Assembly (NCBI GenBank): GCA_964453665.1
Contig: CAYVQT010000029.1
Span: 1-41,820, forward strand
From: DAOUTY01 sp964453665
GTDB taxonomy: Bacteria > Chloroflexota > Dehalococcoidia > SZUA-161
Direction: 5' to 3'
Length of the DNA: 41,820 nt
Position 1 is the first letter of the stretch. The number at the start of each line of letters is the position of its first letter. This document shows positions 17,059 to 25,173 of this stretch, in pieces. The position numbers and the translations under genes are program-made. Below the pieces are notes generated by a model, which saw only the letters and a list, made by a program, of their open reading frames with translations, had not been told where the DNA came from and did not search any database.

Positions 17059-17147
17059 CCATTAGCTTCATTGTTCTAGCAAATTTCCTTAAATTGCCCT
17101 CATTTTCAACTACTCAGAAGCTCTGATATAAACTAACTCAGAAGGTC
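17059..17147 (+). repeat. Left end of cassette 2
   Basis: CCATTAGCTTCA after the tRNA fragment and ACTCAGAAGCTC at 17112-17123 match cassette 1's left end at the same distance from the tRNA. A further AACTCAGAAGGTC at 17135-17147 lies 24 nt on, the same spacing as the motif pair at 16919-16955. Confidence 0.6.
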
Positions 17148-17797
17148 AAAGAGCCCATTTTAGCTTCGGGTTAGCGTGTTCCCCGGTAATTTTTAACCCC
17201 AATCCCCTATTTATAAACGCCTTTTTCATGAATTTACCTGAATTCTTGAACATCTGTGTGCTCTTCAAGAGATCAGTGAATGAAAAGAAGTCGGGTTGCC
17301 GGGCTGGCTGTGAGTTGTCGGGGAAACCCCGCAGAAGTTCACCTCGCTGATATGTACTATCTTCTCTTAAGCTGGAGCTACTATTTCCTATATATATAGA
17401 AGTTCGAATGGGTAAATGGTGACGCATGAGTAGACATGATAATTTTTACTCGCGCAAGCGAATGTTGAGAATGACTGACAGAGCATAGAGGTTTTGATAA
17501 CCGTAAAGAAATCGTCATAAATATGTTAACTATTGTTTAGTTAATATTAATATCCTTTATCGGACTGTAATCATGGAAAGAGTAAACTTGGTTAATGGTA
17601 AAAAGCGTGATTTATGCAGTGGCTTTTAAACATTCGGGGAACAGACGGTGGTGTGATGACCATTGATATCTCCAAAGGAAGTGTAATGTTCGGAGAATCG
17701 GCACTCGTAGACAATGGATATCACCCTGTCTGATACAGGAGAGGGTGGTACAGGCCTTGAGGGCCGGACTATCTAAGTAGAAAGGGGGTGATAGCGA
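17148..17797. other. Leader region of the gas vesicle cluster
   Basis: An AT-rich 650-nt region without a convincing gene. It contains the nested palindromes at 17526-17550, a stem CCTGT-CTGAT-ACAGG at 17725-17739 and a GGCC-TTGAG-GGCC stem shortly after. I see no clean -35/-10 pair, so the gvpA promoter is probably activator-dependent or of another sigma class. Confidence 0.4.
17526..17550. promoter_or_regulatory. Operator-like nested palindromes upstream of gvpA
   Basis: TTAACTA-TTGTT-TAGTTAA is a perfect 7-bp inverted repeat (17526-17544) that overlaps a second palindrome, TTAATATTAA (17541-17550). The site lies about 250 nt before gvpA. It looks like a dimer-binding operator; the cognate regulator is unknown. 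Confidence 0.4.
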
Positions 17798-18007
17798 ATG
17801 GCAGTCCAAACCTCAATGGCGCCTTCAGGATTAGCTGAGGTGCTCGACCGGATACTGGATAAGGGCATCGTGATTGATGCGTGGGTAAGGGTATCCCTGC
17901 TCGGCCTCGAGATACTCACAGTTGAGGCTAGAGTAGTCATTGCCGGTGTCGAGACTTACCTAAAGTACGCCGAAGCGATCGGGCTAACTGCTCCGGCAGA
18001 GGCCTAG
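17798..18007 (+). CDS. gvpA: Gas vesicle structural protein GvpA
   Basis: A 69-residue protein with the diagnostic GvpA core: LAEVLDRILDKGIVIDAWVR, then VSLLGLEILTVEARVVIAG and VETYLKYAEAIG. GvpA polymerises into the ribbed shell of the gas vesicle. It is the only stand-alone, minimal GvpA in the window; two other GvpA-like domains (25173, 28349) are fused to extra domains. AAGGGGGTGAT precedes the ATG, a strong ribosome-binding site fitting the need for high expression. It is the first gene of the cluster. Length and conserved Ile-Asp-Ala-Trp match the family. Confidence 0.95.
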   Translation: MAVQTSMAPSGLAEVLDRILDKGIVIDAWVRVSLLGLEILTVEARVVIAGVETYLKYAEAIGLTAPAEA

Positions 18008-18093
18008 AAGCGTTGAGGGGTTTTGCCAGGGCATCCTTGGTTTTCGAGTACGCCTTGCCAAATATCTCTCTAATTCCTCGACCGGGAGATGAG

Positions 18094-18768
18094 ATGAGAA
18101 ATGCAGTATTAGAACTTATTAATTCATACGAAAGCACGATCTCTTCGGTGGAGGGATTGATAGCTGCCAGCTATACTGCAACGGCTACTTCCGATGACGG
18201 TTTGGACGAACTCGAAGAAGAGCGCAAAAAACTAACCAGAAACTTGCAAGAAACATTAGCCAGGAATCGCTCGTTGAGGCGGAAGGACTTTAATGGATTC
18301 ATGGAGCGATTTCTATCCGTTTACGAAAGCAATAAGAGAGAAATCGAAAATCAAAGGAAAATGGCGGGGGAGATGTTGAGGGCACATCTGGAGGAGCAGA
18401 AACGAGTAACCGCTTCCGCCAAGGAGCGATTAATAAGTTTCACACAAAGGGAAGGGGCCACAGATTGCCTGGAGGATATAATAAGCGAACTCAAGGCCGC
18501 AACTCAAGACAAAGGCGAGCAGGTTTTCAGTCAACTGCGTTACTTTCAACGACGACTGGAGGCCTTCCGAAAGGAACAGGAGGAGATGAACAGTAAAATG
18601 CAGAGGCTTGTGGACAGGGGGGCATCCCTACGGTTAGAAGACCTCCGTCAACTTGAGGCAGCGAAAGAAAAACAGGAGAGAAAAGTCCAGTTGGAAACAC
18701 GACGAGAAGATGTAGGAAGGCTGCTCATCAGTTTCAGCCGGCAGCGTCGCTGGAGCCGCGGCCGTTAA
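18094..18768 (+). CDS. Coiled-coil protein 1 of the gas vesicle cluster
   Basis: About 224 residues, strongly charged and helical, with long coiled-coil stretches (about residues 45-210; repeated E/K/R/Q heptads such as RRLEAFRKEQEEMNSKMQ). No membrane segment, signal peptide or cysteine pair is seen apart from one Cys. I choose ATG 18094, preceded by GGGAG with 5-nt spacing; an in-frame TTG at 18013 would add 27 residues without a clear RBS. I recognise no named Gvp family. Position between gvpA and gvpN suggests an accessory or scaffold role, perhaps functionally like the GvpP/Q/T coiled-coil proteins of other clusters. Confidence 0.75.
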   Translation: MRNAVLELINSYESTISSVEGLIAASYTATATSDDGLDELEEERKKLTRNLQETLARNRSLRRKDFNGFMERFLSVYESNKREIENQRKMAGEMLRAHLEEQKRVTASAKERLISFTQREGATDCLEDIISELKAATQDKGEQVFSQLRYFQRRLEAFRKEQEEMNSKMQRLVDRGASLRLEDLRQLEAAKEKQERKVQLETRREDVGRLLISFSRQRRWSRGR

Positions 18769-18798
18769 GCATATAAATTCGAAGAAAGGGGTACCAAC

Positions 18799-19746
18799 AT
18801 GAGTTTCGCTACAGAGATGAGGAAGATGACGCAGGACATTGCATATTCACGTGAGGAGAGGGAAAGGGCGATTGCAGGGATAAAGGAAGAGTCACAACAG
18901 ATGAAGGCAGAAGCACAACGGGTGAAGGAAGAAGCCCAGGAACTTGTCATGAGCCTTAAAGCCACTCGTGGAGAAGAAAGTACTGTTTTACGGAAAGAGC
19001 TGGCGCAGCAAGAAGACCAGCGTAGCCGCGAGATGAAAAAAATGCTGAGGGGATTTCAATTCTCTCGTAAAGCAGATGGAGCCCAGATGCGCTCAGAGCT
19101 TGCTAGGGAAATGGATGAGCTGAAGGCTGAGGTTCACAAACTGAAAAAGGATACTCAGAATGCCCTGGAGGACTTCAGTTCCCAGAGAGAACGGATGACC
19201 GAGGAAATGCAAAAGGAGTTGTCTCAAAGCAGGTCCAGTATCAAACGTGAGGTCGAGCAGCACCTGAGAAATGTACGGAAATTTCTGCAAAGTCAACAAA
19301 GATCTCGCAAGCAGGCAGGCAGGCAACTTAGAAAAGACCTGGCTCAAAGCAAGTTCGACATAGTATCTGAAGTCAAGCAAATGCAAGATGATTTCAACAA
19401 GGTTCAGGCGGAAATAAGAGCCGATTTAAAGGAGGCTGCGGCGATATGGAATAACCAGGCTCACGTTATCGGGATGACTGGCAGGACTAAGCCGAAGAAA
19501 AAGAAGGAAATGGCGGTAACTCAGGTGGCTGGCAGGGAAGAAATGCCAGAGAAGCCGCAACCCCGCAATTTGGAGGAAGAGTTGCTTAAAGCCATTGAGG
19601 AGCAACATAGTGGAATAACTTTATCGAAAGCAGCGGAGAACCTGGGGGTTGCCCCTATCGCCCTGGGACGTCACTCAAGGACTCTTCTCGATAAGGGGAA
19701 AATCCGCAAGGCGGCGAAGCTCTATTTTCCAGAACAGGTCAAGTGA
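18799..19746 (+). CDS. Coiled-coil protein 2 with C-terminal winged-helix-like domain
   Basis: A 315-residue protein. Residues 1-215 are almost continuous charged coiled coil with recurring units of the form MKKMLRGFQFSR / LRKDLAQSKFD. A Pro/Lys-rich linker (about 225-255, RTKPKKKKEM) leads to a C-terminal domain (about 255-315) whose pattern LLKAIEEQHSGITLSKAAEN followed by a second helix and KGKIRKAAKLYFP looks like a winged helix. The rod could measure or organise the vesicle, and the C-terminal domain could bind DNA or protein; both are inference. ATG 18799 follows AAAGGGG. No named family recognised. Confidence 0.75.
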   Translation: MSFATEMRKMTQDIAYSREERERAIAGIKEESQQMKAEAQRVKEEAQELVMSLKATRGEESTVLRKELAQQEDQRSREMKKMLRGFQFSRKADGAQMRSELAREMDELKAEVHKLKKDTQNALEDFSSQRERMTEEMQKELSQSRSSIKREVEQHLRNVRKFLQSQQRSRKQAGRQLRKDLAQSKFDIVSEVKQMQDDFNKVQAEIRADLKEAAAIWNNQAHVIGMTGRTKPKKKKEMAVTQVAGREEMPEKPQPRNLEEELLKAIEEQHSGITLSKAAENLGVAPIALGRHSRTLLDKGKIRKAAKLYFPEQVK

Positions 19747-19753
19747 GAATGCG

Positions 19754-20167
19754 ATGGAAAGCGAAGCTCTGATAAAAATAAGAACGATGTGTGAGGTTAG
19801 AAGCAGCCTCGATGTGGCGAGGAAGCAAAAGGCCAGAACTACTAACTCCCTGTACAGCAACAATCGGCAGAACCAGAACATGGATTCAGTGGATGATAAG
19901 GGGCTCCAACGCATTCTGGAGAAGGAGAGAAGACGGTTTGCCGCTCAGGAAACATCGGTGAATAAATCACGAGAGCGTTTGCTTACAGTCAGGGGGAAAC
20001 TGGCGCAGACAATCGAACGAAACAGTGCCCTCATGGAACTGCGGCTTGAGATGCAGCGGCAGCGGTCGCAAGGGAATAATGGTAGTTCGCTGCCAAGGGC
20101 GGTTAAGCCTGGAGCAGCGCAATCTCAGACCGGGCAAAAGCTAAGCCGTATGGGTTTCAAATATTAG
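19754..20167 (+). CDS. Coiled-coil protein 3 of the gas vesicle cluster
   Basis: A 137-residue basic helical protein with a coiled coil from about residue 48 to 105 (LQRILEKERRRFAAQE, VRGKLAQTIERNSALMELRL) and a disordered, Ser/Gln-rich C-terminal tail. ATG 19754 is 7 nt after the previous stop; the frame extends upstream into the preceding gene, but that part is a shadow. It completes a row of three unrelated-looking coiled-coil proteins between gvpA and gvpN. Function unknown. Confidence 0.65.
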   Translation: MESEALIKIRTMCEVRSSLDVARKQKARTTNSLYSNNRQNQNMDSVDDKGLQRILEKERRRFAAQETSVNKSRERLLTVRGKLAQTIERNSALMELRLEMQRQRSQGNNGSSLPRAVKPGAAQSQTGQKLSRMGFKY

Positions 20168-20280
20168 ACGGCTTACCCTGTTAAAATACCTGTTCTTGAG
20201 CGCTGACTGAGCGTAAGATTCCATGCCCGCTGCCGGTGGCGCTCTCGGGCACAAATACTCTTCTATTAGAGGTAGACATC

Positions 20281-21186
20281 ATGATAGCAGAACCAGTTAC
20301 CGTTATCATACCTGAACCCAGTAAAGATTTCGTAGACACGCCTTATGTAAGAGCCCTGACCTATCGCGCGCTTCAGTACATAACGGCCGGATTTCCCGTG
20401 CATTTCAGCGGCCCAACAGGGGTGGGAAAGACGACGCTGGCGCTGCATACAGCAGCGCAACTGGGTCGGGATACCGTGTTGATCTGCGGCGATGACGAAT
20501 TCAACAGCTCCGACCTGGTCGGTGGACTCAACGGCTATCGCCGGAGATATATCAAAGATAACTACATTCGCTCTGTGCTCAAGACAGATGAAAGCATGAC
20601 CTCACACTGGGTGGACAACCGTCTCACCAATGCCTGCCAGAATGGACTCACTCTGGTCTATGATGAATTCACGAGGTCGCGTCCCGAAGCAAACAATGTG
20701 TTGCTCTCTGTTTTAGAGGAAAGGCTTCTTCCGCTTCCCTCGGCCAGAGGTGGTGAAACCTACCTGAAGGTACATCCTAATTTCAGGGCTATATTCACCT
20801 CTAATCCCCAGGACTATGCAGGGGTTCACAGAAGCCAGGACGCCCTCCGCGATCGCATGGTGACTATTGAGCTGAGCCATTTCGATGAGGAAACTGAGGT
20901 CATCATCACACAGGCGAAGTCCGGCCTTTCCCTGGATGACTCACAGCGCATCGTCGGGTTAGTTAGAGCAGTCAGGGAAGCTAAGTCGGATAACATCACC
21001 CCTACAGTTCGGGCCTGCATCATAATAGGCAAAGTACTTAGCCTTAAAGATGAGCCAACGTTCCCCATTAATGGTGTGTTCAGGCAGACCTGCATGGACA
21101 TTATTATGCCCGATGTCTCTAAAGATGAAAGAGGGCATGTCTGCGAGGTGATAGACGGCTTCATCGCTGTCCATTCTAGCAAGTGA
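20281..21186 (+). CDS. gvpN: Gas vesicle AAA+ ATPase GvpN
   Basis: A 301-residue MoxR-like AAA+ ATPase with Walker A GPTGVGKT at residues 44-51, Walker B TLVYDEF at 124-130, a sensor segment with FRAIFTSNPQDYAG and an arginine-rich RDRMVTIELSHFDEETE region. GvpN is needed for normal gas vesicle enlargement in other organisms. The ATG at 20281 has AGAGG 8 nt upstream; the in-frame GTG at 20236 lacks an RBS. Its stop lies within the RBS region of the next gene (a gvpH-like Hsp20), so the two are coupled. Confidence 0.93.
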   Translation: MIAEPVTVIIPEPSKDFVDTPYVRALTYRALQYITAGFPVHFSGPTGVGKTTLALHTAAQLGRDTVLICGDDEFNSSDLVGGLNGYRRRYIKDNYIRSVLKTDESMTSHWVDNRLTNACQNGLTLVYDEFTRSRPEANNVLLSVLEERLLPLPSARGGETYLKVHPNFRAIFTSNPQDYAGVHRSQDALRDRMVTIELSHFDEETEVIITQAKSGLSLDDSQRIVGLVRAVREAKSDNITPTVRACIIIGKVLSLKDEPTFPINGVFRQTCMDIIMPDVSKDERGHVCEVIDGFIAVHSSK

Positions 21187-21194
21187 GGTTCGAC

Positions 21195-21719
21195 ATGGCT
21201 AAGAAGTCCGAAAAAAATGAAGAGGACCGGATAGAGATAAACTTCGGGCAGGGGAAGATAAGCTTTGGCGGCCTGTTTAAAGGCATGGGCAACCTTATCG
21301 ATCTTGCATCCAGATTGAGTGAGCAGGAGATCAACAAAGAAGGAGAGGTCGCGGGGCTGCCCAGGGGGGCTAAGGGAATATATGGTCTCAGCGTAAGATC
21401 ACTGGCGGGCAAACCGATTGTAGAGACCTTCGGAAATCTCAAGGAGACTGTCAGGGGTCCTGTGGTAGAGGAGGTTAGAGAGCCAATGGTCGATATATTC
21501 GATGAAGGAGACAATATTCTGGTCATTGCCGAGCTGCCCGGGGTATCGGAGGACGATATAAAGATAGAAGTAGTTGGTGACGTACTTAAAATCGATTCAG
21601 CCGGCACGGAAAGGAAATACGCCAAGGAGATGCTGCTTCCCAGCAAAGTGAAGACGGATTCACTCAAGAACACCTACAAGAATGGAATCTTAGAGATAAC
21701 ACTCGAAAAAGAAAGGTAA
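21195..21719 (+). CDS. gvpH: GvpH-like Hsp20 protein
   Basis: A 174-residue protein with an amphipathic N-terminal region (INFGQGKISFGGLFKGMGNL, residues about 10-35), a linker and a C-terminal alpha-crystallin domain (about 98-174) starting EPMVDIFDEGDNILVIAELP and ending LKNTYKNGILEITLEK. GvpH proteins of haloarchaea and related clusters share this layout and act as chaperones or co-regulators for Gvp proteins. The ATG at 21195 has GTGAGG upstream; the overlapping GTG at 21183 is less likely. It is similar in plan to the second copy at 26110. Confidence 0.88.
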   Translation: MAKKSEKNEEDRIEINFGQGKISFGGLFKGMGNLIDLASRLSEQEINKEGEVAGLPRGAKGIYGLSVRSLAGKPIVETFGNLKETVRGPVVEEVREPMVDIFDEGDNILVIAELPGVSEDDIKIEVVGDVLKIDSAGTERKYAKEMLLPSKVKTDSLKNTYKNGILEITLEKER

Positions 21720-21787
21720 ATTTGTCTTAATTCGCGATTTAAACCAGGATAGGCTTGTCAGCTTGGATACGCCTGATGCCGTTTGTG

Positions 21788-21861
21788 GTGAGCCCTTCGG
21801 CTTCGCTCGGGACAGGCCCATCGAACCATGAATGGCCCTTCGACAAGCTCAGGGTGAACGG
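21788..21861 (-). repeat. Dispersed intergenic repeat at the 5' end of the CDC48 gene
   Basis: On the minus strand this reads CCGTTCACCCTGAGCTTGTC and continues through GAAGGGCC, CATGG and AGCGAAGCCGAAGGGCTCAC. I recognise it as a short repeat scattered through many bacterial genomes and often mis-translated as PFDKLRVNG. It occupies the intergenic space between the Hsp20 and CDC48 genes and overlaps candidate start codons. Confidence 0.6.
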
Positions 21862-21865
21862 AAAA

Positions 21866-24001
21866 TTGGCAACTAATACAAAAGTATTAACTCTCCGCGT
21901 TGCAGAGGCGAAAGCCACAGATGTTGGTCGCGGTATTGCCCGCATGGACCCCGAGGACTTCGGGAGAATGGGCGCCGAGGTAGGGGATATTGTTCTGATC
22001 GAAGGGAAGGGCAAGGCTGTGGCCAAGGTTATGCCTGCCTATCCAGACGAGCGGGGCAAGTCGCTTATCCAGATGGATGGAATACTGCGGGGCAACGCTC
22101 AGGTCTCACTGGATGAAAAAGTTACTGTCCAGAAGACGAACAGCTCACGAGCTCAAAAGATAGTCTTAAGCCCCCTGACTCCAACCAAGGGGCTCAGCGG
22201 CGACAGGGACAGGCGGTACATAGCCAGCCTTATCGACGGATTACCCTTACTGGAGGGAAATATCGCCAGAGCCAACCTATTCGGCACCCGCAGCCAGGAC
22301 TTTACCGTCGTCAGCACCATCCCAAAAGGGGTAGTGCTGGTCAATTCCAAGACCAACGTCATCTTCAGAGACAAGGATAAGTCTCGGGCTAAAGGGTCTA
22401 AAGTCACGTACGAAGATATTGGGGGCCTGAGCAGGGAACTTCATAGGGTCAGGGAGATGATAGAGCTTCCGCTGAAGTATCCCCAGATATTCGAACGACT
22501 GGGAATAGACCCTCCTAAGGGGGTATTGCTTCACGGCCCGCCCGGATGCGGTAAAACATTGATCGCCCGCGCCGCTGCTAACGAGACCGCTGCCTATTTT
22601 ACCCACATCACCGGCCCTGAGATAATGGGCAAATTCTACGGTGAGAGTGAAGCCCGGCTCAGGTCAGTTTTCGACGATGCCAAGGCAAACGCTCCAGCCA
22701 TAATTTTCATTGATGAAATCGACGCCATTGCTCCCAAGAGGGAAGAGTTGGGAGGAGAGAAGCAGGTTGAGAGGAGAGTAGTCGCTCAGCTTCTGGCGCT
22801 TATGGACGGGCTGGAATCACGAGGTGAGATAGTCGTCATCGCGGCTACAAACATTCCCAATTCACTCGATCCGGCGCTGCGACGTCCGGGCAGATTTGAC
22901 CGGGAGATTGCTATTAGCATACCCGACCAGAGAGGACGCATGGAAATACTCAATATTCATACTCGTGGTATGCCTCTGGCGCAAAGTGTCAATCTGGACA
23001 AGATATCCCAGATCACGCATGGCTTCGTCGGAGCCGACCTGGAAGCCCTGTGCCGGGAAGCGGCAATGAACGCCCTGAGGAAACTCATGCCCAGCATCGA
23101 TTTTCAATTGGATGAGATTCCCTACGAAACCCTGCTTCAATTGGAGGTGATTGCCGATGACTTCAATGAGGCATTGAAGGAGATAGAGCCTTCAGCGATC
23201 CGCGAGGTCTTTGTTGAAGTCCCCAATGTGAAATGGGATGACGTTGCCGGACTTGATGAAGTGAAGCGCAGGTTGCTAGAAGCGGTGGAGTGGCCCTTGC
23301 GGTATTTCCATCTGTTCGAACAAGTAAAAGTCCGGCCCCCGAAGGGCATCCTCCTCTCCGGTCCTCCGGGCACAGGCAAGACCTTAACGGCAAAAGCCCT
23401 GGCCACTGAGAGCGAGGTCAACTTTATCTCCATCAAAGGCCCTGAGCTGATGTCAAAATGGGTTGGCGAGTCCGAGAGAGGTGTCAGAGAAGTATTTCGT
23501 AAGGCCAGGCAAGCCAGCCCCTGCATTCTATTCTTCGACGAGTTTGATTCGCTTGTCCCGGAAAGGGGCCTGGGAGGGGACTCGCAGGTTACCGAAAGGG
23601 TCATCAGCCAGTTCCTCACCGAACTCGATGGCCTGGAGGAGCTTAAGGGAGTGGTTGTCATTGCTGCTACTAACAGGAAGGACCTGATTGATTCCGCAAT
23701 ATTGAGGCCGGGCAGGTTTGACTTCGCCCTGGAATTTCCCATGCCGGACGAGAAGGCAAGGAGGGACATATTCGAGGTTCATACCAGGGGTAAGCCTCTT
23801 TCCGATGAAATGAGCCTGGATGCGCTGGCTCAGCAAACAGAAGGTATGGCTGGCTCTGACATAGAGGTTATATGCCGCGAAGCTTCCCTGGCAACTATCA
23901 GGGGACTAATCAGGAAAGGGGGAGGTGCGAGGAAACTTCGAATATCAGCGAAGCATTTTACTTCTGCTATCGAATGGTTGCGGGAGCAGAAAGGCGAATA
24001 A
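21866..24001 (+). CDS. CDC48/VCP-type double AAA+ ATPase
   Basis: About 711 residues. An N-terminal double-psi barrel (VLTLRVAEAKATDVGRGIAR, VGDIVLIEGK) precedes two AAA+ modules: D1 Walker A GPPGCGKT at 224-231 with Walker B IIFIDEIDAI, and D2 Walker A GPPGTGKT at 499-506 with Walker B ILFFDEFDSL. Arginine-finger segments (RRPGRFDRE, LRPGRFDFA) follow each. Such hexamers unfold or remodel proteins. The start is uncertain: TTG 21866 directly before the conserved barrel is preferred, because the frame upstream (to TTG 21755) translates a dispersed repeat. Its place in the gvp cluster suggests vesicle assembly or turnover; homologues are known near some gvp clusters. Confidence 0.88.
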   Translation: MATNTKVLTLRVAEAKATDVGRGIARMDPEDFGRMGAEVGDIVLIEGKGKAVAKVMPAYPDERGKSLIQMDGILRGNAQVSLDEKVTVQKTNSSRAQKIVLSPLTPTKGLSGDRDRRYIASLIDGLPLLEGNIARANLFGTRSQDFTVVSTIPKGVVLVNSKTNVIFRDKDKSRAKGSKVTYEDIGGLSRELHRVREMIELPLKYPQIFERLGIDPPKGVLLHGPPGCGKTLIARAAANETAAYFTHITGPEIMGKFYGESEARLRSVFDDAKANAPAIIFIDEIDAIAPKREELGGEKQVERRVVAQLLALMDGLESRGEIVVIAATNIPNSLDPALRRPGRFDREIAISIPDQRGRMEILNIHTRGMPLAQSVNLDKISQITHGFVGADLEALCREAAMNALRKLMPSIDFQLDEIPYETLLQLEVIADDFNEALKEIEPSAIREVFVEVPNVKWDDVAGLDEVKRRLLEAVEWPLRYFHLFEQVKVRPPKGILLSGPPGTGKTLTAKALATESEVNFISIKGPELMSKWVGESERGVREVFRKARQASPCILFFDEFDSLVPERGLGGDSQVTERVISQFLTELDGLEELKGVVVIAATNRKDLIDSAILRPGRFDFALEFPMPDEKARRDIFEVHTRGKPLSDEMSLDALAQQTEGMAGSDIEVICREASLATIRGLIRKGGGARKLRISAKHFTSAIEWLREQKGE

Positions 24002-24012
24002 TTATTTGCACG

Positions 24013-24150
24013 TGGAGGGGTAGCCTGGAGCATTTGCTCAAGGCACGGTTGGAGCGGATGCTTCAACCTATCCATAATTCTCGAACAAGCGGGGTAGCTT
24101 AGAGCATCTGCTCTAAGCAAAGTTGGAGCGAATGCTCCAACCCATCCATC
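24013..24150 (+). repeat. Duplicated hairpin unit between cdc48 and gvpF/L
   Basis: Two imperfect copies of about 60 nt (24016-24073 and 24090-24150) each hold two stems. In the second copy the stems are perfect: GCTTAGAGCA-TC-TGCTCTAAGC and GTTGGAGC-GAAT-GCTCCAAC. In the first copy each stem has one mismatch or wobble. The unit may attenuate transcription, stabilise mRNA ends or be a small dispersed repeat. Confidence 0.7.
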
Positions 24151-24166
24151 AGGGAAAGGGGGCCAG

Positions 24167-24922
24167 ATGTCCTCACAAGGCAAATATATTTACGGAATAC
24201 TCGAGGAAGCTGAGCAAAAGAGATTCAGCCTCCAGGGCATAGGGGATGAGGAGGTATACACAATAAATTGTAAGGAACTGGCAGCAATTGTCAGTGATAT
24301 CGATTTATCTGAGATAGACCCTACAAGAAGAAACGTCCGGGCTCATACCGTGGTTCAGGATGAGCTCTTAAAAGAACATACAGTGCTTCCCATGAGCTTT
24401 GGCGTTATAGCCAGCAGAGAGGCCGAGGTCCTGCTGTTTCTGGAGAAGAATTATGATGCCTTTGTTAAAGAGTTTAAACGCCTGTCGGGCAAGGTAGAGG
24501 TGGAGCTGAAGGTCTACTGGGATCAGGAAGCCATGATGAAGGAATTGCAGGGCCGAAACCAGGAGCTCTCCAAGCTCAAGGAGAGGATAAGCACGGCTTC
24601 GTCACCCATCGTAGAACAGAACCTGTTAATCGAGGCCGGAAAGCTCGTTGAGCAAATGGCACAGGAGTGGCAGGCCAAGTATGCCCAGGGAGCCTTCGAC
24701 ATCCTGAGGAGAATAGCCGATGACGCCCGGCTTAACAATCCCGTTGGCGTTAAGAACATCCTCAATGCGTCTTTTCTCATAGACAGGTCAAAGGAAGAGG
24801 AATTCCAGGCCGAGGTCTACAAACTGGATGCTAAATACCAAGATAGAGTGGATTTTAAGTATGTGGGACCGCTGCCGCCCTACAACTTCGTCAGTCTGAA
24901 CCTGGAGCCGGTGCGGTGCTAG
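24167..24922 (+). CDS. Gas vesicle protein GvpF/GvpL
   Basis: A 251-residue GvpF/L family protein. It begins with the family pattern GKYIYGILEEAEQ, has the VRAHTVVQDELLKEHTVLPM segment with FGVIA, a central charged coiled coil (about residues 115-165) and the conserved end YVGPLPPYNFVSLNLE. GvpF/L proteins bind GvpA and may seed vesicle assembly. ATG 24167 is preceded by AAAGGGGG. The stop overlaps the GTG start of gvpG. A second, longer family member with an extra domain is at 27085. F and L cannot be told apart by eye. Confidence 0.92.
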   Translation: MSSQGKYIYGILEEAEQKRFSLQGIGDEEVYTINCKELAAIVSDIDLSEIDPTRRNVRAHTVVQDELLKEHTVLPMSFGVIASREAEVLLFLEKNYDAFVKEFKRLSGKVEVELKVYWDQEAMMKELQGRNQELSKLKERISTASSPIVEQNLLIEAGKLVEQMAQEWQAKYAQGAFDILRRIADDARLNNPVGVKNILNASFLIDRSKEEEFQAEVYKLDAKYQDRVDFKYVGPLPPYNFVSLNLEPVRC

Positions 24923-25173
24923 GCAAGCTTCTTTGGGATGTCCTTGTGGGCGCTCCTGTAACCCTCACAAGGGAGATACTCGAGTCCCTCAAAGATGAAA
25001 TAGACAGGGAAAGGCTGGTAACCAGGGAATCGATTAAGGAGAGGCTTCAGCAATTACAGCTTATGCTTCAGGACGGTGAGATAAGTGAGCAAGAATACGA
25101 GGAACTGGAAGAGCAGCTTATAGAGAGACTGAGGATGGTGAGGGAATATCAGAGGGAGAGGGAGGAAAGTTGA
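24916..25173 (+). CDS. gvpG: Gas vesicle protein GvpG
   Basis: An 85-residue protein with the GvpG plan: a hydrophobic start (LLWDVLVGAPVTLTREILE) and a charged coiled coil with LQLMLQDGEISEQEYEELEE. Start GTG 24916 overlaps the end of the GvpF/L gene and its own stop overlaps the ATG of the next gene, so the three are translationally coupled. GvpG is a minor accessory protein that interacts with GvpF/L in other systems. Confidence 0.88.
   Translation: MLGKLLWDVLVGAPVTLTREILESLKDEIDRERLVTRESIKERLQQLQLMLQDGEISEQEYEELEEQLIERLRMVREYQREREES

Noticed and set aside
17146..17427. Minus-strand ORF of 93 codons in the gvpA leader
   Set aside because: No RBS, no recognisable family, and the region overlaps the cassette's left-end repeats; kept as non-coding.
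23137..23769. Minus-strand ORF of 210 codons
   Set aside because: Antisense to the second AAA module of CDC48; Ser-rich composition typical of shadow frames.
24013..24150. CRISPR array
   Set aside because: There are only two diverged copies with internal hairpins, no unique spacers of constant length and no cas genes.
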